The notes beneath the pieces were generated by a model. It saw only the letters and a program-made list of their open reading frames with translations. It was not told the origin of the DNA and searched no databases. From positions 45,114 through 109,113 of the forward strand of contig CASEVY010000008.1 of NCBI GenBank assembly GCA_949291515.1: a stretch of DNA of 64,000 bases, in the 5' to 3' direction. This DNA comes from an uncultured bacterium (GTDB lineage: Bacteria; Elusimicrobiota; Elusimicrobia; Elusimicrobiales; Elusimicrobiaceae). Made by a program: the position numbers and the translations under genes. Shown here piece by piece: positions 35,462 to 44,696 of this stretch; the first letter of the stretch is position 1; each line of letters starts with the position of its first letter.

Positions 35462-35467
35462 AGATAA

Positions 35468-35476
35468 ATTATATCA
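35468..35476 (-). promoter_or_regulatory. Extended -10 promoter implying a leaderless TPR mRNA
   Basis: A perfect TGATATAAT on the minus strand ends six bases before the ATG at 35461, placing the expected transcription start on the A of the start codon. Confidence 0.55.
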
Positions 35477-35802
35477 TTTAGCAAGTATCTAATTATAAAC
35501 GCATTGTATCGCATTTTTCTCTTTTTAACAGCGCCTCTTTAAAGAAAAATAAAATTGTAAATACCCGCAAATATCACGGCAAAAAATCATAATTGCCTAA
35601 TAAGGCATTAAATCCTTAAGTTTTTATAAGCAATACACAAATACTTTTTTAACATTTGTTTCCCACCCTATTAAAACTGCGATTTTAATATACGAACATC
35701 CCCCGTCCCAGCTGTTTTTTGGCAACAAAAGGAGTTCCCTATTTGGAGTAAGGGTAAAACCTTTCCTGCCCGGCCTAGCTGGGGGTTTTAATAACATACA
35801 AA
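35477..35802. other. Intergenic stretch, possibly holding a decayed pilin-like fragment
   Basis: No convincing gene. On the minus strand a frame spanning most of it includes RKGFTLTPNRELLLLP, which superficially recalls the type IV prepilin N-terminus KGFTLIELL but lacks the Glu spacing, a hydrophobic helix and a ribosome binding site. It may be a relic or coincidence. Confidence 0.25.
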
Positions 35803-35830
35803 AATCCCCCGGTTTAAGCCGGGGGATTTC
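35803..35830 (-). terminator. Terminator of the OmpA-like gene
   Basis: Stem AAATCCCCCGG / CCGGGGGATTT with a six-base loop and a T-rich tail on the minus strand; it closes the Tad-associated operon. Confidence 0.85.
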
Positions 35831-35847
35831 AAGATGTTTAATTGATG

Positions 35848-38800
35848 CTATTGTCTGCAAGCTTGAGGAGTATAATCGTTGTTGTTTATTACCTTACCCG
35901 CAATACACTTAGCCCAATGTTCATCGGCTTTAGAGCCTGCCGAAGCGCCTTGTCCGCTTACGTAAATTACCAATCTTCTTGATAATCTGCGGGCTTCCGC
36001 CAATTCGTTATTCTTATAATCAAGTTCTTCTTCTTTGGCTTTCTTATAAGCTTGATATTCCGGCAAGGCTTCCTCTTCAGGCGTTAATTTTACCTTAGCC
36101 CTTGTTGCATCCAAGAGGCTGTTTTTCTCATTAATCTGGCGTTTAATTGTTAGTTGTTCGTCAAATGCCGCACCATCAAATTTAGTTTCCAGATCGCGGA
36201 TCTCAGCCTCAATCGTAGCTATTTCATTGTTGTCAAGTTTTCTAAGTATAGCCGCACCGTTTACCGTATTGCTGCTATAATTGTTCAAGGCAGTTCTGGC
36301 CGCGTCGGTAGCATCCGTCTTGGAAAGATATGTATCCTGGATCTCCTCTATTTTCGCTTTATGAGGATTTTCGCCGGTATCAACAGGATAATTCTGTTTC
36401 ACGTTAGCTATATAGTCAGCCTCGGAAGTATATCCGTCTTTATTATTTCTGTTGAACCCGGGAACACCCGTAAAGTCCGAAGGGAATGCGAACTCAATAT
36501 ACAAGTTGGGATCTTTCCGCTGTATATATTCGTATACAATCTTTGCCACTTTTAGCGCTCTGGCTTGAGACAATCCCTTGTTCTTCTCTCCTCCGGAGGC
36601 GGAAGTCCATCCGTAGAGACCGACTTTCATCTCCTTTCCTTTTAAGCATTTGAGTAAATCTTCGGTCTGAGATTGAACCTTAGCAACTCCGTCGGAATCC
36701 ATATCTTTACAACTGGCGCTGTTACCAGAACCGAATCTCGTAAACTGATAAGTACAGAAGGTCGAAGAGACATTAAACACACATTCGCCAGGTTTTTCTA
36801 CTTCTCTTTGTTCGCCTTCGTCCTTAGGGTAGCATTCTTCGCAGTCGGTCAACACGTCATTTGCCACATTCTGCAAGACTTCTTTCTTCAAGTTCAGATC
36901 TTTACGATCCGGAGATACGCCATAAGTATCTGTATCCGTATGTTTGCACAATCTAGCGCACTGCGGCTGTTTGGAAATAAACTTATTGGTATCTTCTCCA
37001 CATTCCGCATCACTCTTGGCATAATTCCTAAGATCTTCGCCTCTGACGTCTTGGCTCTTGTCGGTAGCTCTGAAGAAATAACCTTCAACTTGTACCGCTT
37101 TATAGAGCTTGCCGTCTTCTTTACAGAAAGTACCGGTAACCGGCTCAGGCGGACATTCGTCGCCGTTGCAACCCCATTTATAGAAACACTGCGCCTGCTT
37201 ATATCCCGCGGTAGGACCGATAAGATCTTCCGCCGTAATATCGTCAAGGCTCTTGCCTTCGAATACATGTCCTATTTCGACCAGCGGGGTTTCCTTATTG
37301 GTCATCAACCAGAACACTTTACCGTTGCCGGGCCTGGATTTGCCGGTAGCCTCTTCGGTGGAGCCGGATAAAGATTTACCGGGCCTAAACCCTGGGACAG
37401 TATATCTTACTACCGTTTCCTTTTTACCGTCTTTTACAGTATCGCTAATTGTAGTCTTTACCATTCCGCCGGCATTTTTCTTTTCCTTTACTATCGCGCC
37501 CAATTTACCGTCTTTTACAGCACCGGTTTGTACGTATTCAACAAATATGGCGAATATATTGTCTTTCGGGTTGACGACATCTACCGAGAAAGATGATTCC
37601 GCCAAAGCATTAATCTCTACAGGGTCCTCCGATACGCACGATATGCTGTTCGTCTGTTGATTATTAATCTGTCCTTCGGAATACCATATAGGGCAGACTT
37701 CTTTGATCTCCGTCTTAGCCTTGATGTCTTTCATGATGTCGTCTTCATCAATGAATTGAGCCGGTTTGGCATTCTTGCCGGTACAATAGTTGTACTGCGC
37801 GTTTACTTTTCCTCTTATATAATCCGAGAAGGCTATATCTTCTCCTTCGGATTCTTCATCTCCCGCGGCAGTGCCTTTATCATCGAATATATATCTGCCG
37901 CTCTTTAAGTCCTTTCTCTCGGCAACAAGTTTTTCATATCTTTCTTTTTGGGCCGAGGTTCTTTCCTCCGGCGAAGGCAAATTGTCCAACTCTTTATCAA
38001 TATCGGCTATTCTTGCTTCCACCTCGCTGGCTTTCTTAACTTCAGCGGAATCGCTGTCTTCGTTAAGGTCATTATACTGGCCGACTTTCTTGCCGATTCT
38101 TCTCTTCGTATTCTTGGAAACGAAAGAACCTACTCTGGTAATTTCGCAGTTTGTATTAATAGCTTTAAGTTCATCTGCACTCAAAGAGAAGTCATTCGTT
38201 TTCTCCAAAGCTATAACAAACTCATTGTTGCTTTTGCCGGTATCAACTTTAGAATCTCTGGGTTTAGCTTTTACGTATACTACAATCTTCTCCTGTTTGC
38301 CGGAGCGCACCTTACCGTCTGCTTTGCGAGTCGCTTTCGCTTTGTATACCATAGGAGTCTTGTTTACGCCTTCGCAAGAACCGGAATATTGCGTACCGGA
38401 AGCCCAAGCAAGTTTGCCGGCTTTCAAGCCCATACATTCAAGCCTCGCCTGCAAAGCGTTCTTCGCGCCGGATTCGGAAACATACGTCTCGGCCCCGTGA
38501 GAAGAACAGAACGCTTGTATCGAGGAGAAAGAATTATTCGTCGTTTCTTTACTGTCGCCAGAGCCGCTGGTAGAAGAAGTATAATCGCCGATATCGCCTG
38601 CGCAAAGTTCCTTTCCGTCGACCAAGCAGCAAATGTCTTTAGATCCGCCTTTTACACCCAGGAAGTTCTTTACCGATCCGTCTTCAGAACCGGTCAAAAG
38701 ACACATCGCCAAGTTCGTGGATACTTTTATGAGCGAATCGGACAAAGCCTTCTGCCAATTATAGTTCCAAAGTTCCCACATCTTCTGAGAACGCTCATTC

Positions 38801-39708
38801 ATCATATCCCACCACCAAGGTTTCTGATTGGTGTAGCCGAACTTGTGATCGGGAACTCCGCCCTGAGAACCTATCCTGGCGGCAGCTCTTCTCGGATCGC
38901 CGGCCGCACCTAACGGCGTACCGTCGACATCACGGAGTTGAGCTTCAAACAAAGCCTGTTTGGCTGAACCCTGGTTCAAAGCGCCCAAAGAGCGCGCAGC
39001 CTCGGCATATAAACCTTCGCCGGTGAGCACTCTGCCCTTACCCGCTGAAGTAAGAGGCTGCAAAGCTACAGGCCTCACGCCTACCCTGGCAGCAGCACTG
39101 CCCGTCGTCGTAGGAGCTCCGCCTATCGCCAAATTGCGGCTTAAGCCGGAACTGGCGCCGCCAAAGCTCATAGCGCGATTCCTAAAAGCACCTATCGCCG
39201 TAGCCTTGCGCTGAACAGCATTGCGGATACTGGGTTTGGCTACATTCTTATATATATCCCTTTGCGGTTTGGATTCGGAATAAGAATCCTGCGCATGCGA
39301 TATATAGGAAGATGTATCTTCGGAATCGAAACTGTCGCTTAAGCTAGGAGTATCCATTCCGCTGCGATTGGTTATAATGTAATCCATCGGATCTCTATAA
39401 CCCGTGCTGGGAACTATTTCGCCGTCGCCCATAGACGGATAGTCATACATGGATTCGCCTACAAAATCGTCATAGCCCGAGTTCTCAAAACCGGTCGCGT
39501 CGGTGCCGCTGTTGCGGCTCAATAATGGCAGCAGCAATAAGGCCGCCGCGGCCACTATTATAAATGGCAAATCCCGTTGGGCTCTTTGGATTAGAGTCCG
39601 CTTGGCTTTGCCGTCTCCTCCTACACGGGAGGGAATACGTTTGGATAATGGAAGAGATTTACTCTTCTTTAACTTATCGCTAAACGTAAAGCTATCCTTA
39701 TTTGGCAT
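35848..39708 (-). CDS. Large anchored protein with split OmpA-like C-terminal domain
   Basis: A 1,286-residue protein. A basic cytoplasmic start is followed by one membrane helix (LPFIIVAAAALLLLPLL, about 48-64) and a Ser/Gly/Ala-rich exported region. Then come Trp-rich (KPWWWDMMN) and Cys-containing domains. The C-terminus has the OmpA peptidoglycan-binding pattern: MKVGLYGWTSASGGEKNKGL-SQARALKVAKIV, later SRRLVIYVSGQG. The two halves are separated by about 150 residues, largely charged coiled coil, an unusual insertion. It would link an inner-membrane anchor to peptidoglycan. It has its own strong promoter and an AGAGGAGG site and is the last gene of the Tad-associated series. The family is not recognised. 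Confidence 0.65.
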   Translation of the reverse strand: MPNKDSFTFSDKLKKSKSLPLSKRIPSRVGGDGKAKRTLIQRAQRDLPFIIVAAAALLLLPLLSRNSGTDATGFENSGYDDFVGESMYDYPSMGDGEIVPSTGYRDPMDYIITNRSGMDTPSLSDSFDSEDTSSYISHAQDSYSESKPQRDIYKNVAKPSIRNAVQRKATAIGAFRNRAMSFGGASSGLSRNLAIGGAPTTTGSAAARVGVRPVALQPLTSAGKGRVLTGEGLYAEAARSLGALNQGSAKQALFEAQLRDVDGTPLGAAGDPRRAAARIGSQGGVPDHKFGYTNQKPWWWDMMNERSQKMWELWNYNWQKALSDSLIKVSTNLAMCLLTGSEDGSVKNFLGVKGGSKDICCLVDGKELCAGDIGDYTSSTSGSGDSKETTNNSFSSIQAFCSSHGAETYVSESGAKNALQARLECMGLKAGKLAWASGTQYSGSCEGVNKTPMVYKAKATRKADGKVRSGKQEKIVVYVKAKPRDSKVDTGKSNNEFVIALEKTNDFSLSADELKAINTNCEITRVGSFVSKNTKRRIGKKVGQYNDLNEDSDSAEVKKASEVEARIADIDKELDNLPSPEERTSAQKERYEKLVAERKDLKSGRYIFDDKGTAAGDEESEGEDIAFSDYIRGKVNAQYNYCTGKNAKPAQFIDEDDIMKDIKAKTEIKEVCPIWYSEGQINNQQTNSISCVSEDPVEINALAESSFSVDVVNPKDNIFAIFVEYVQTGAVKDGKLGAIVKEKKNAGGMVKTTISDTVKDGKKETVVRYTVPGFRPGKSLSGSTEEATGKSRPGNGKVFWLMTNKETPLVEIGHVFEGKSLDDITAEDLIGPTAGYKQAQCFYKWGCNGDECPPEPVTGTFCKEDGKLYKAVQVEGYFFRATDKSQDVRGEDLRNYAKSDAECGEDTNKFISKQPQCARLCKHTDTDTYGVSPDRKDLNLKKEVLQNVANDVLTDCEECYPKDEGEQREVEKPGECVFNVSSTFCTYQFTRFGSGNSASCKDMDSDGVAKVQSQTEDLLKCLKGKEMKVGLYGWTSASGGEKNKGLSQARALKVAKIVYEYIQRKDPNLYIEFAFPSDFTGVPGFNRNNKDGYTSEADYIANVKQNYPVDTGENPHKAKIEEIQDTYLSKTDATDAARTALNNYSSNTVNGAAILRKLDNNEIATIEAEIRDLETKFDGAAFDEQLTIKRQINEKNSLLDATRAKVKLTPEEEALPEYQAYKKAKEEELDYKNNELAEARRLSRRLVIYVSGQGASAGSKADEHWAKCIAGKVINNNDYTPQACRQ

Positions 39709-39771
39709 AGTGCCTCCTCTTTACATTTATTTTACTGCAACTGCAAATCTGTTTAGGACGTCCTTTCCACC

Positions 39772-39800
39772 ATTACACTACAATTTTATACCCCTGTCAA
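39772..39800 (-). promoter_or_regulatory. Promoter of the OmpA-like gene
   Basis: TTGACA (39800-39795), a 17-base spacer, TGTAAT (39777-39772). The transcript would begin near 39765, immediately at the palindrome AGGACGTCCT (39764-39755), a possible operator or 5' stabilising structure. Confidence 0.75.
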
Positions 39801-39853
39801 TCCGTTTGTAATGTATATAAAAAATCAAATCCCGTTAACTGGACCGCCGTCGA

Positions 39854-41389
39854 TTAAAAGAAATTATCTGCAACAGTCCCGTCCAATCCCGCACCTTCGC
39901 GGACATCTTTAAGTATCGTGTTGACTTTATCTATCTTTAAGCTGTGCCCGTTAGTATCTATGGAATTATTCTTGCACTTCTTAAATTTGGTAAGCAATGT
40001 CCAAATATTGCCGCCCCAAGTCTTGCCTTTAGCCTTGGCTTCGTCGAGCTTGCCGCAGGATACCGTAGTCTCATAGTTAAGGCCGCACTGGCCCGCATAA
40101 TCGCCGCCGATATTGCGAAGCTCATTGCATGCAGTCTTCATTGCGTCTATATATGCGTTCCATTCTTTTCGTTTCGCCTTGGAGGTCGCAGAACCTTTCG
40201 GCCAATTCGCACTGCATGAGCCCGGAACTCCGGTATTAGAGCCGGAATCCTTACCCGCCTGAATAAGTTTCGCTTCCAAATCCCTATATGATTTGCCGGC
40301 CTCGTTCAAAGCCTGATCAAAAGCGGCTCTAGCCGCAGCACAGGCGCTGCGCGAACCGGTAGCTTTATTTATTATCGTTGATGGCGGTTCCAAAGAGTCT
40401 ACCACTTTTTCCGTCTCTTCACCTACCGCCAATAAATCTTCTTCCTCTACTTCCCCGCCGTCCCAAGCGGCCTCGGCCACATTCTTCGCCACATCGTTAT
40501 ATTTTTGGCCTTTGGCAGTAGCGCTTAAGTAGTATACGCGCCCCATATCTCGGCCGGAATTGCCGAAAGCCCTCATCTGCTGCCCTGAGGATATGCTGGT
40601 CCGCACTCTGTTTGTCATCGCGTTTATGCCTCCAAACGCGCCCAATCTGCCACCGTTCAGCTTCTTGGCCCTATTATCCAAAGATTGAAAATATATATTG
40701 TTTTCATCGCTTCTGGCCGACATTATCTTAGTAGGCGATTCGGAAGGTTTCAAAACCTTCGTTCTGTCGCTTCCGGACAAAATCATATTACCTTTTGCGT
40801 CTCTCTTTGTGGTTGAACTCTCGGCGTAAGCCTGATTCAAAGCCATTTCGTCAAAAGGTTTCACAAAAGGCTGGCCGTATTCTCCCGCGGCGGCTGCGCC
40901 GGTAGCGCCGTCTATATACGGGCTTATCCCGTTCATGCCCATTTGATAGGCTATTCCTTCGGGATCATCAATATTTAAACCCGACGCCGAACCGGCTATG
41001 GCGCTGTAGCGGCCGGTCTTCTCAAATTCCTTTCTGTACGCTTCTTGCGCGTCCAAAAGACGATCGGAACTTTGCAGCGTGAACGGAGACAAACCGCCGC
41101 TGCTCTCATATACCGAATACTGCCCGTTGCGTACGGAGGCCAACCTTCCCCCGCCCTCTATACCAAAAGTATATGCCGCGAAATCAGACAAAGTCAAAGC
41201 CCGCATGGATTCGTCGGTAAGGCCAAACATTATGCCCATGCGCCCAAGCAAAGGTATTTCCGACATGGGCATAGTTATGGCCGTAAGAAAGAACAGTAAA
41301 AGCAGTAAAATTACCGCCAATACGCCCTTCTTATTCTTATAGAAAGGAGTCTTTTTATTTCTATCTCTAACTATGTTTTTGTTTTTCAT
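39854..41389 (-). CDS. Anchored Tad-locus protein, family unknown
   Basis: A 511-residue protein with a Lys/Arg-rich start, one membrane helix (VLAVILLLLLFFLTAI, about 24-39), then an exported Gly/Ser/Ala-rich chain. The segment from GRLGAFGG to YYLSATAKGQKYND and AAWDGGE aligns by eye with the corresponding GRLGAMGG to RYSALAKGTVYGD and AAFDGSGE of the 41985 product, so they share a domain. The C-terminal ~180 residues contain six to seven Cys and are mostly helical. No known function. An AAAGGG site precedes the ATG. Confidence 0.6.
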   Translation of the reverse strand: MKNKNIVRDRNKKTPFYKNKKGVLAVILLLLLFFLTAITMPMSEIPLLGRMGIMFGLTDESMRALTLSDFAAYTFGIEGGGRLASVRNGQYSVYESSGGLSPFTLQSSDRLLDAQEAYRKEFEKTGRYSAIAGSASGLNIDDPEGIAYQMGMNGISPYIDGATGAAAAGEYGQPFVKPFDEMALNQAYAESSTTKRDAKGNMILSGSDRTKVLKPSESPTKIMSARSDENNIYFQSLDNRAKKLNGGRLGAFGGINAMTNRVRTSISSGQQMRAFGNSGRDMGRVYYLSATAKGQKYNDVAKNVAEAAWDGGEVEEEDLLAVGEETEKVVDSLEPPSTIINKATGSRSACAAARAAFDQALNEAGKSYRDLEAKLIQAGKDSGSNTGVPGSCSANWPKGSATSKAKRKEWNAYIDAMKTACNELRNIGGDYAGQCGLNYETTVSCGKLDEAKAKGKTWGGNIWTLLTKFKKCKNNSIDTNGHSLKIDKVNTILKDVREGAGLDGTVADNFF

Positions 41390-41447
41390 ACCATTACCCT
41401 TTTTCTTTCGTTCTTTCGCGGCATTTTTATATCACGCTTGAAGACTT

Positions 41448-41957
41448 TTACCGGTTGGAAGTCCTCAGTTTGTTAATCCGCGTTGTTCCGCCAGTACCAC
41501 TGGCGCCGACATTATTAGGCTGCGGATTCCTATTAATCTTGCGGTTAAGAGCTTCTTGCTGAGCCCTCTGCTGCTGCAGCCTTTGGGACTCGGCTTTCTT
41601 TATGGCATTAACCTTTTGTTGATACTCGTCAACCTGAGAGCCATAATCCACAGTCTCCAAACCGCCCTCACCTTTATAGCCAAAAGTATCTTGTGCCGAC
41701 TTCAAAAACATCGCCGTACTGTCAACCCTATTGGCTTGCCCCGTCCTGTCTACGGGGATATATATCTCTCTTCTAGGACGCTGACGCTCCTCCTGCGGCA
41801 AAAGCCCCTGCGCCCTAAGTTCGGCTTCATAATTGGTTTTCAAAGCTTCAATCTCTTTCCTTGTCCTGGAGTCTATATACCCGCTTACGATTGAAGTCAA
41901 TATCCAACTTCCGACAAACGCCGACAATATAATCAAATAGTCCTTTTTTTTATACAT
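41448..41957 (-). CDS. Small anchored coiled-coil protein
   Basis: 169 residues: one N-terminal membrane helix (YLIILSAFVGSWILTSIV), then a charged coiled coil, a middle segment with YIPVDRTGQ, and a Gln/Arg-rich helical tail. ATG 41957 is preferred over GTG 41963 because AAGGGG lies five bases before it. Its position between two larger anchored proteins suggests an assembly or linker subunit; the family is not recognised. Confidence 0.55.
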   Translation of the reverse strand: MYKKKDYLIILSAFVGSWILTSIVSGYIDSRTRKEIEALKTNYEAELRAQGLLPQEERQRPRREIYIPVDRTGQANRVDSTAMFLKSAQDTFGYKGEGGLETVDYGSQVDEYQQKVNAIKKAESQRLQQQRAQQEALNRKINRNPQPNNVGASGTGGTTRINKLRTSNR

Positions 41958-41984
41958 AAGCACCCCTTAAGTATTTAGATCTTA

Positions 41985-43496
41985 TTATATACCCAAATAG
42001 CCTGAAGCGCCTTTTAAAAGAGCCATAGCTCCCACTCCCGCCAACAGTTTGCCTCCTAAAGTTCCCAAGAAAGCTGACATCTTTGTTCCTGTAGAAGTTA
42101 ATAAACCCAACCAAGGCAAAGCACCGAACGCTATTGGCAGCCAATATCGCATATGGTTCCAAGGACCTGCGGATAAACCAAAATCCAAATGATTTATTTT
42201 GTTTACATAGAGACCCATCATACCCATACCAAAACCCATAATTACGGCCATCATAACTGCGGCAACTATATAACCGCCGACACCGCCCAGCCATGCCGTA
42301 GCTTTATGCGCGGCCATAACCGCTATAATACCGCCTATAGCCATACCTATCATTGTAATTACGGTCGTCCATATCTTAGAAACTGCATTGCGATACTCAT
42401 CGCTAGCCTTGGTAAAATTATCAATTCCGCCGACAGAAGTCTTCCCGCCATTCTTGTTAATATTGCTGGCTTCCCTGTCAAGCGTAGCCGCTTTTTCTAT
42501 CATAGGAGTACTGCCGTCTATCTGCGTACCTTCCGTAACTTCGCCGCTGCCGTCAAACGCCGCGCCGGCCTCCACAAAACCTTTCTCAGAATCGCCGTAT
42601 ACAGTTCCTTTAGCCAAAGCCGAATATCTTTGCGCGGAGACCAACTCGCCCATTGTGCTGGTAAAGTACGCTTGACCGCTCCCGCCGTTGCCGCTGGTAC
42701 CGCCTCTGGAATTACTGCCGCCCATGGCGCCCAAACGTCCGTGTTTGGAACCTTCAATACCGCTTATATTGCCTTGTTCGGCTTGGGGTATATTTACGGA
42801 CGGGACCGCCTGCTGTGCCGCCCTGTCGGAACCTAAAGCGCCCATTATATTACCCATATTGCGAGAAGCTCCGCCGCCGGCTGAAGAACCGGAAACTCCG
42901 CCGCCAAACATATTGCTTCTGTTCAACTTGTTTAACTGAGTGGCTGATGCCTCAGCCTTCTCCAATGCACCTTTTTGAGTACCGGCCCCCTCTTCTTCCG
43001 CCGCCGCGACGCCGCCTTTACCGGCCTTCGCGCTCACGGCCGCAGCAGTAGCGTTAAATTGGCTCATAGCCGCACCTATATCGGCAGACATACCAGAAAC
43101 CGCCGCGCCTTCCTGCGCATCATAAGCGGCATTGTTCATTGCCATAGGATCTACCACACCGCCTTCATAAGAAGAAGCATTGTTCCCATAAGCAAATCTA
43201 TTCTTGCCGGCAGCTCCCAAATAATCTAAAGCTGTCCCGCCTTCACGCGCAGCCTGCGCAGCCGCCATTTGCTGCTCTAAAGCCTCTTTGGAAAAAGCGT
43301 CATATCCGCCGCCTGAACCTACTGAAGCGGTATCCGCGTTGTATTGTCCCAATACTCTGCCGGATACTCCCTTAGGCCCGTCACTCATCAAGTTGGTTGC
43401 CACTCCTATACCAACCGCAACGGTGGCAACGCCCAAAGCCGCGCCGAATATTACAGGCTTTGACACCGCTCCTATTTTATTTAATATATTTTTCAT
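41985..43496 (-). CDS. Anchored Ala/Gly-rich protein with C-terminal membrane helices
   Basis: 503 residues. An N-terminal helix (PVIFGAALGVATVAVGIGVAT) is followed by ~330 residues rich in Ala, Gly, Ser and Asn. The C-terminal ~130 residues form about four hydrophobic helices (IGMAIGGIIAVMAA, YIVAAVMMAVIMGFGMGMMGLY and others), so this member is polytopic, unlike its neighbours. It shares the GRLGA-to-FDG stretch with the 39854 product. It lies 27 bases after the 43524 gene and is probably transcribed with it. Confidence 0.6.
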   Translation of the reverse strand: MKNILNKIGAVSKPVIFGAALGVATVAVGIGVATNLMSDGPKGVSGRVLGQYNADTASVGSGGGYDAFSKEALEQQMAAAQAAREGGTALDYLGAAGKNRFAYGNNASSYEGGVVDPMAMNNAAYDAQEGAAVSGMSADIGAAMSQFNATAAAVSAKAGKGGVAAAEEEGAGTQKGALEKAEASATQLNKLNRSNMFGGGVSGSSAGGGASRNMGNIMGALGSDRAAQQAVPSVNIPQAEQGNISGIEGSKHGRLGAMGGSNSRGGTSGNGGSGQAYFTSTMGELVSAQRYSALAKGTVYGDSEKGFVEAGAAFDGSGEVTEGTQIDGSTPMIEKAATLDREASNINKNGGKTSVGGIDNFTKASDEYRNAVSKIWTTVITMIGMAIGGIIAVMAAHKATAWLGGVGGYIVAAVMMAVIMGFGMGMMGLYVNKINHLDFGLSAGPWNHMRYWLPIAFGALPWLGLLTSTGTKMSAFLGTLGGKLLAGVGAMALLKGASGYLGI

Positions 43497-43523
43497 AATA
43501 AGACTCCTTAATGCTATTTAAAA

Positions 43524-44519
43524 CTAAAATATTCCGCCCAGCCATGCGCCTAATGCCATTTTAGCTAAATCCATTCCCCAACTTATAAGACATGCTCCTT
43601 GAATAGGATTTTGCTCACAAGTTTCAGCCTCTTCTTCCTCTTTTTCTTTCTTTAGTTTCTCCAACTTATTATCCAATCCTTCCAATTCGTCACTGTTGCC
43701 GGCACGCTCCAACTTATCCCGCAAATCCTCCTCATCTATATTTAAAGCGCCGGAATCCGCTTCCAATTCACCCTCCAAAACGTCTTTACCAACCGCAGCG
43801 GCCCCTTTCTGAAAAGCGTCTACCGATCCGCCCGCCGCAGTTTCCAAATCTCTGCTGTTTGCCGCCTGCGCGCTGGCCATTGCCGCATGTTGAAAACCCA
43901 TCGCTTTGCCGCCCTTTATTTGCTTTATCAAAGCCGCCTGATTCTGCGACATCTTAGAACCGCTGTTTACATTGCCCGCTGTCGACCCGACAGAAGAAAC
44001 CGTTCCCCTTGCGCCGCCGCCACCGCCGGATACGCCGGCCATAGAACCGCTGCTTAAAGAACCTTTAGCCGTAGCGATACGAGCCGGACGAGACTGAACT
44101 TCACGTTTTCTTTTTTCCGTAAGAGCAGCCCTTATTTTCTTAGCCTCTTTTTCGTCCTGAGCGGCTTTATATTCGTCATCAGGAGCGACTGGCACTCCGT
44201 TTAAAGCATCATCAGCCTGACGCTCTTGCTTCTGCTTCTTGGAAAACAAACCGTTGATTAAATCGTTTTTGGCTATATCATTATATTTGTTAGAAGCCAA
44301 TAAATACGCCTCGGCGCTGTCATCGTCAAAAGGCATATTCCCCAAATCAAACGCCTGTTTGCGGTACGCCTCTTCCGAAGGAGTTTGCTTCCCGGCGCCT
44401 TTTACCGCCACCCCTATCGATATAGCAAACACCAATACCATTATACATGCCGCCCAGGTATATATCTGATTCTTGTCTTTGCCTCTTTTCATACCGGCAT
44501 TTCTAATGATTATTGACAT
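43524..44519 (-). CDS. Anchored Tad-locus protein, paralogue B
   Basis: 331 residues, family unknown. One membrane helix (WAACIMVLVFAISIGVAV) is followed by a segment that is clearly paralogous to the 44697 product: DLGNMPFDDDSAEAYLLAS-KYNDIAKNDLINGLF, then ERQADDALNGVPVAPDDEY. A GSLSSGS-Gly-rich stretch and an SAQAANSRDLE helix follow. The C-terminus is charged coiled coil ending in a hydrophobic segment. It has its own promoter and a structured leader RNA homologous to that of its paralogue. Confidence 0.65.
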   Translation of the reverse strand: MSIIIRNAGMKRGKDKNQIYTWAACIMVLVFAISIGVAVKGAGKQTPSEEAYRKQAFDLGNMPFDDDSAEAYLLASNKYNDIAKNDLINGLFSKKQKQERQADDALNGVPVAPDDEYKAAQDEKEAKKIRAALTEKRKREVQSRPARIATAKGSLSSGSMAGVSGGGGGARGTVSSVGSTAGNVNSGSKMSQNQAALIKQIKGGKAMGFQHAAMASAQAANSRDLETAAGGSVDAFQKGAAAVGKDVLEGELEADSGALNIDEEDLRDKLERAGNSDELEGLDNKLEKLKKEKEEEEAETCEQNPIQGACLISWGMDLAKMALGAWLGGIF

Positions 44520-44642
44520 AACTTTACCTCTTTAAAAATCAAATCCTATATATACAATAAAACCGGCTCCTGATGACCGATACCCCATCACTGCCGGGAT
44601 ATCCTCAAACACGGAGCTAATTTACTGGTACACCAAGTACCT
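44520..44642 (-). ncRNA. Structured 5' leader RNA A (unassigned)
   Basis: Transcript orientation: a 5'-terminal hairpin GGTAC-TTGGT-GTACC, then stem GCTCC/GGAGC enclosing an internal loop with GTGTTTGAGGA on one side and TCGGTCATCA on the other, and an inner stem TATCCC/GGGGTA. Both loop strands are identical to those of leader B (46062-46177), while the stems differ in sequence yet still pair. It does not match the class I c-di-GMP aptamer or other aptamers I can recall. Confidence 0.6.
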
Positions 44643-44648
44643 ACCTAA

Positions 44649-44677
44649 AGTCTACCAATAAACCCTCTATTTGTCAA
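44649..44677 (-). promoter_or_regulatory. Promoter of paralogue B gene
   Basis: TTGACA (44677-44672), 17-base spacer with GAGGGTTTATTGG, TAGACT (44654-44649). It is homologous base for base to the promoter at 46184-46212. Confidence 0.75.
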
Positions 44678-44696
44678 TACCGAAAACCATATATTT

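Noticed and set aside
37948..38913. Long plus-strand open frame opposite the OmpA-like gene
   Set aside because: Lies inside one continuous minus-strand gene with a clear promoter and ribosome binding site; no domain seen.
44565..44618. Hammerhead ribozyme on the plus strand (CTGATGA present in both leader elements)
   Set aside because: The second core element GAAA is absent in both copies (CAAAC instead), and the promoter places transcription on the minus strand.
44520..44642. Class I cyclic-di-GMP riboswitch
   Set aside because: The diagnostic GGGCAAACC and GACGCAAAGCC strands are not present, although control by a second messenger remains possible.
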